From Oscillospiraceae bacterium (lineage in GTDB: Bacteria > Bacillota > Clostridia > Oscillospirales > Ruminococcaceae): 6,362 nucleotides of DNA. Under the pieces are notes generated by a model. It searched no databases. It was not told the origin of the DNA and saw nothing but the letters and a program-made list of their open reading frames with translations. This document shows positions 5,648-6,362 of the stretch, piece by piece. The position numbers and the translations under genes were made by a program. Numbering within the stretch: position 1 is the stretch's first letter; every line of letters begins with the position of its first letter. The stretch is taken from positions 1 through 6,362 of the forward strand of contig JAFXOO010000478.1 in NCBI GenBank assembly GCA_017528675.1. Direction: 5' to 3'.

Positions 5648-5677
5648 ACGCACAGAGTTATAGGCTCTGTGCGTTTT
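5648..5677 (+). terminator. Second terminator-like hairpin (copy B)
   Basis: ACGCACAGAG (5648-5657) pairs with CTCTGTGCGT (5665-5674) as 10 bp around a 7-base loop, with TTTTCGTTTG behind it on the plus strand. It is a diverged copy of the hairpin at 5453-5483; the inner GCC/GGC pairs are lost. Its T tail points to plus-strand use. The minus strand has no T run next to the stem, so it is a poor terminator for the SDR gene. Confidence 0.65.
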
Positions 5678-5727
5678 CGTTTGTCGATACAGTTCTTGTT
5701 TGCCGCCTGAAGGCAGCAGCCCCGCTG

Positions 5728-6362
5728 TCAGATCACAAATCCGCCGTTCACGCCGAGCACCTGGCCGGTGATGAAATCCGCCTGTCCGCTGCATAGAAAT
5801 GCCGCCGCATGCGCAATATCCTCCGGTGTGCCAAGCCTTCCGAGCGGTGTCTCCTCCGCAAGACTGCCGAGTGTCTCCTCATCATAGCAATCGAGCATTG
5901 CCGTGCGGATGACGCCGGGTGCAATGCAGTTCACACGGATGCCGGAGGGGGCAACCTCCTGCGCCAGTGCTTTGGTAAAGCCGATCATCGCTGCCTTTGC
6001 CGCCGAATAATCCACCTCGCAGGAAGCGCCGACCTGCCCCCACATCGAGCTGATGTTCAGGATACAGCCTGCCTTCCGGTGAACCATCTGCGGAAGCAGC
6101 GCACGGGTGCACTCAATGGCACCGAGAATGTTGATGTCGAACAGCAGCCGCCGTTCCTCCGTGCCGATGTCCGTGAGCAGCCCGGAAACCGAAATCCCGG
6201 CGTTGTTTACCAGAACATCCACCCTGCCGGTCTGCTGCAAAACCTGCTGCACCATGTGCCGGATCTGTTCCGGATCCGCCAGATCTGCCTGCACCGCAAT
6301 GCCGCCGAGCGCAGCGGCCCGCTCCTGCATGCCTTCCGCACTGTGATAATGCAGCACCGGCA
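5728..6362 (-). CDS. Short-chain dehydrogenase/reductase, FabG/YmfI-like (probable EF-P 5-aminopentanone reductase), 5' partial
   Basis: About 210 C-terminal residues of an SDR; the frame runs out of the window at 6362, so the N-terminal TGxxxGIG cofactor motif and the start are missing. A usual family length of about 245 leaves roughly 35 residues unseen. Numbering from the Val at 6357: NNAG at 51-54, Asn76, catalytic Ser104, Tyr117 and Lys121 (YxxxK), the PG after the active site at 147-148, and the C-terminal GQVLGVNGGF. The tetrad is complete, so it should be an active NAD(P)H-dependent carbonyl reductase. The segment SSMWGQVGASCEV before the Tyr is, from memory, typical of YmfI-type reductases, which finish the 5-aminopentanol modification of elongation factor P in Bacillus; FabG of fatty-acid synthesis is the alternative. 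It converges on the GGDEF gene, with 280 bases between their stop codons. Confidence 0.88.
   Translation of the reverse strand, partial: PVLHYHSAEGMQERAAALGGIAVQADLADPEQIRHMVQQVLQQTGRVDVLVNNAGISVSGLLTDIGTEERRLLFDINILGAIECTRALLPQMVHRKAGCILNISSMWGQVGASCEVDYSAAKAAMIGFTKALAQEVAPSGIRVNCIAPGVIRTAMLDCYDEETLGSLAEETPLGRLGTPEDIAHAAAFLCSGQADFITGQVLGVNGGFVI

Noticed and set aside
5525..5710. 61-codon plus-strand frame in the convergent intergenic region
   Set aside because: It is made of the hairpin repeats and terminator copy B, has no ribosome binding site, and the composition (Pro/Ala/Gly-rich) reflects the repeats.
5702..5717. Minus-strand terminator for the SDR gene formed by GCCGCC-TGAA-GGCAGC
   Set aside because: The 6-bp stem is not followed by a T run on the minus strand; the hairpin at 5453-5483 is the better candidate.

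Overview
The window looks like chromosomal DNA of a moderately GC-rich Firmicute, most likely a gut Oscillospiraceae/Ruminococcus-type clostridium. This is inferred from the strong AGGAGG-type ribosome binding sites, the UPF0291 (YnzC-like) protein, which is a Firmicutes family, and the style of the zinc-ribbon and GGDEF proteins. No species can be named from sequence alone.

Layout. Bases 1-137 are upstream sequence without an assignable gene. Two plus-strand genes, a patatin-like phospholipase (138-1136) and a DeoD-type purine nucleoside phosphorylase (1150-1857), are 13 bases apart and form a translationally coupled pair. The next 389 bases (1858-2246) hold no gene. They contain a 187-bp hairpin-rich element (1945-2131) with imperfect 16-bp terminal inverted repeats and exact 10-bp flanking direct repeats, so it looks like a MITE-type insertion. 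A terminator-like hairpin follows. A small UPF0291 gene (2247-2447) comes next, then a promoter and a coiled-coil protein with two zinc ribbons (2588-3250) closed by a strong terminator (3280-3321).

A single-gene unit follows. A good sigma-A promoter (3362-3390) carries two palindromes and drives a 657-residue cytoplasmic fusion of a LacI-type ligand-binding domain (no DNA-binding helix-turn-helix) to a GGDEF diguanylate cyclase (3474-5447). The following 280 bases (5448-5727) lie between convergent genes. They contain two direct copies of a terminator-bearing 46-bp sequence, 193 bp apart, with four GC-rich hairpins between them. The window ends in a minus-strand short-chain dehydrogenase (5728-6362, start outside the window) that resembles FabG and more specifically YmfI-type EF-P 5-aminopentanone reductases.

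The genes are mostly ordinary housekeeping or signalling genes and share no obvious pathway. The points most worth a second look are the MITE-like element, the HTH-less LacI/GGDEF signalling protein with its palindromic promoter, and the duplicated terminator with its hairpin array. I see no convincing new multi-gene system, CRISPR array, tRNA or rRNA.
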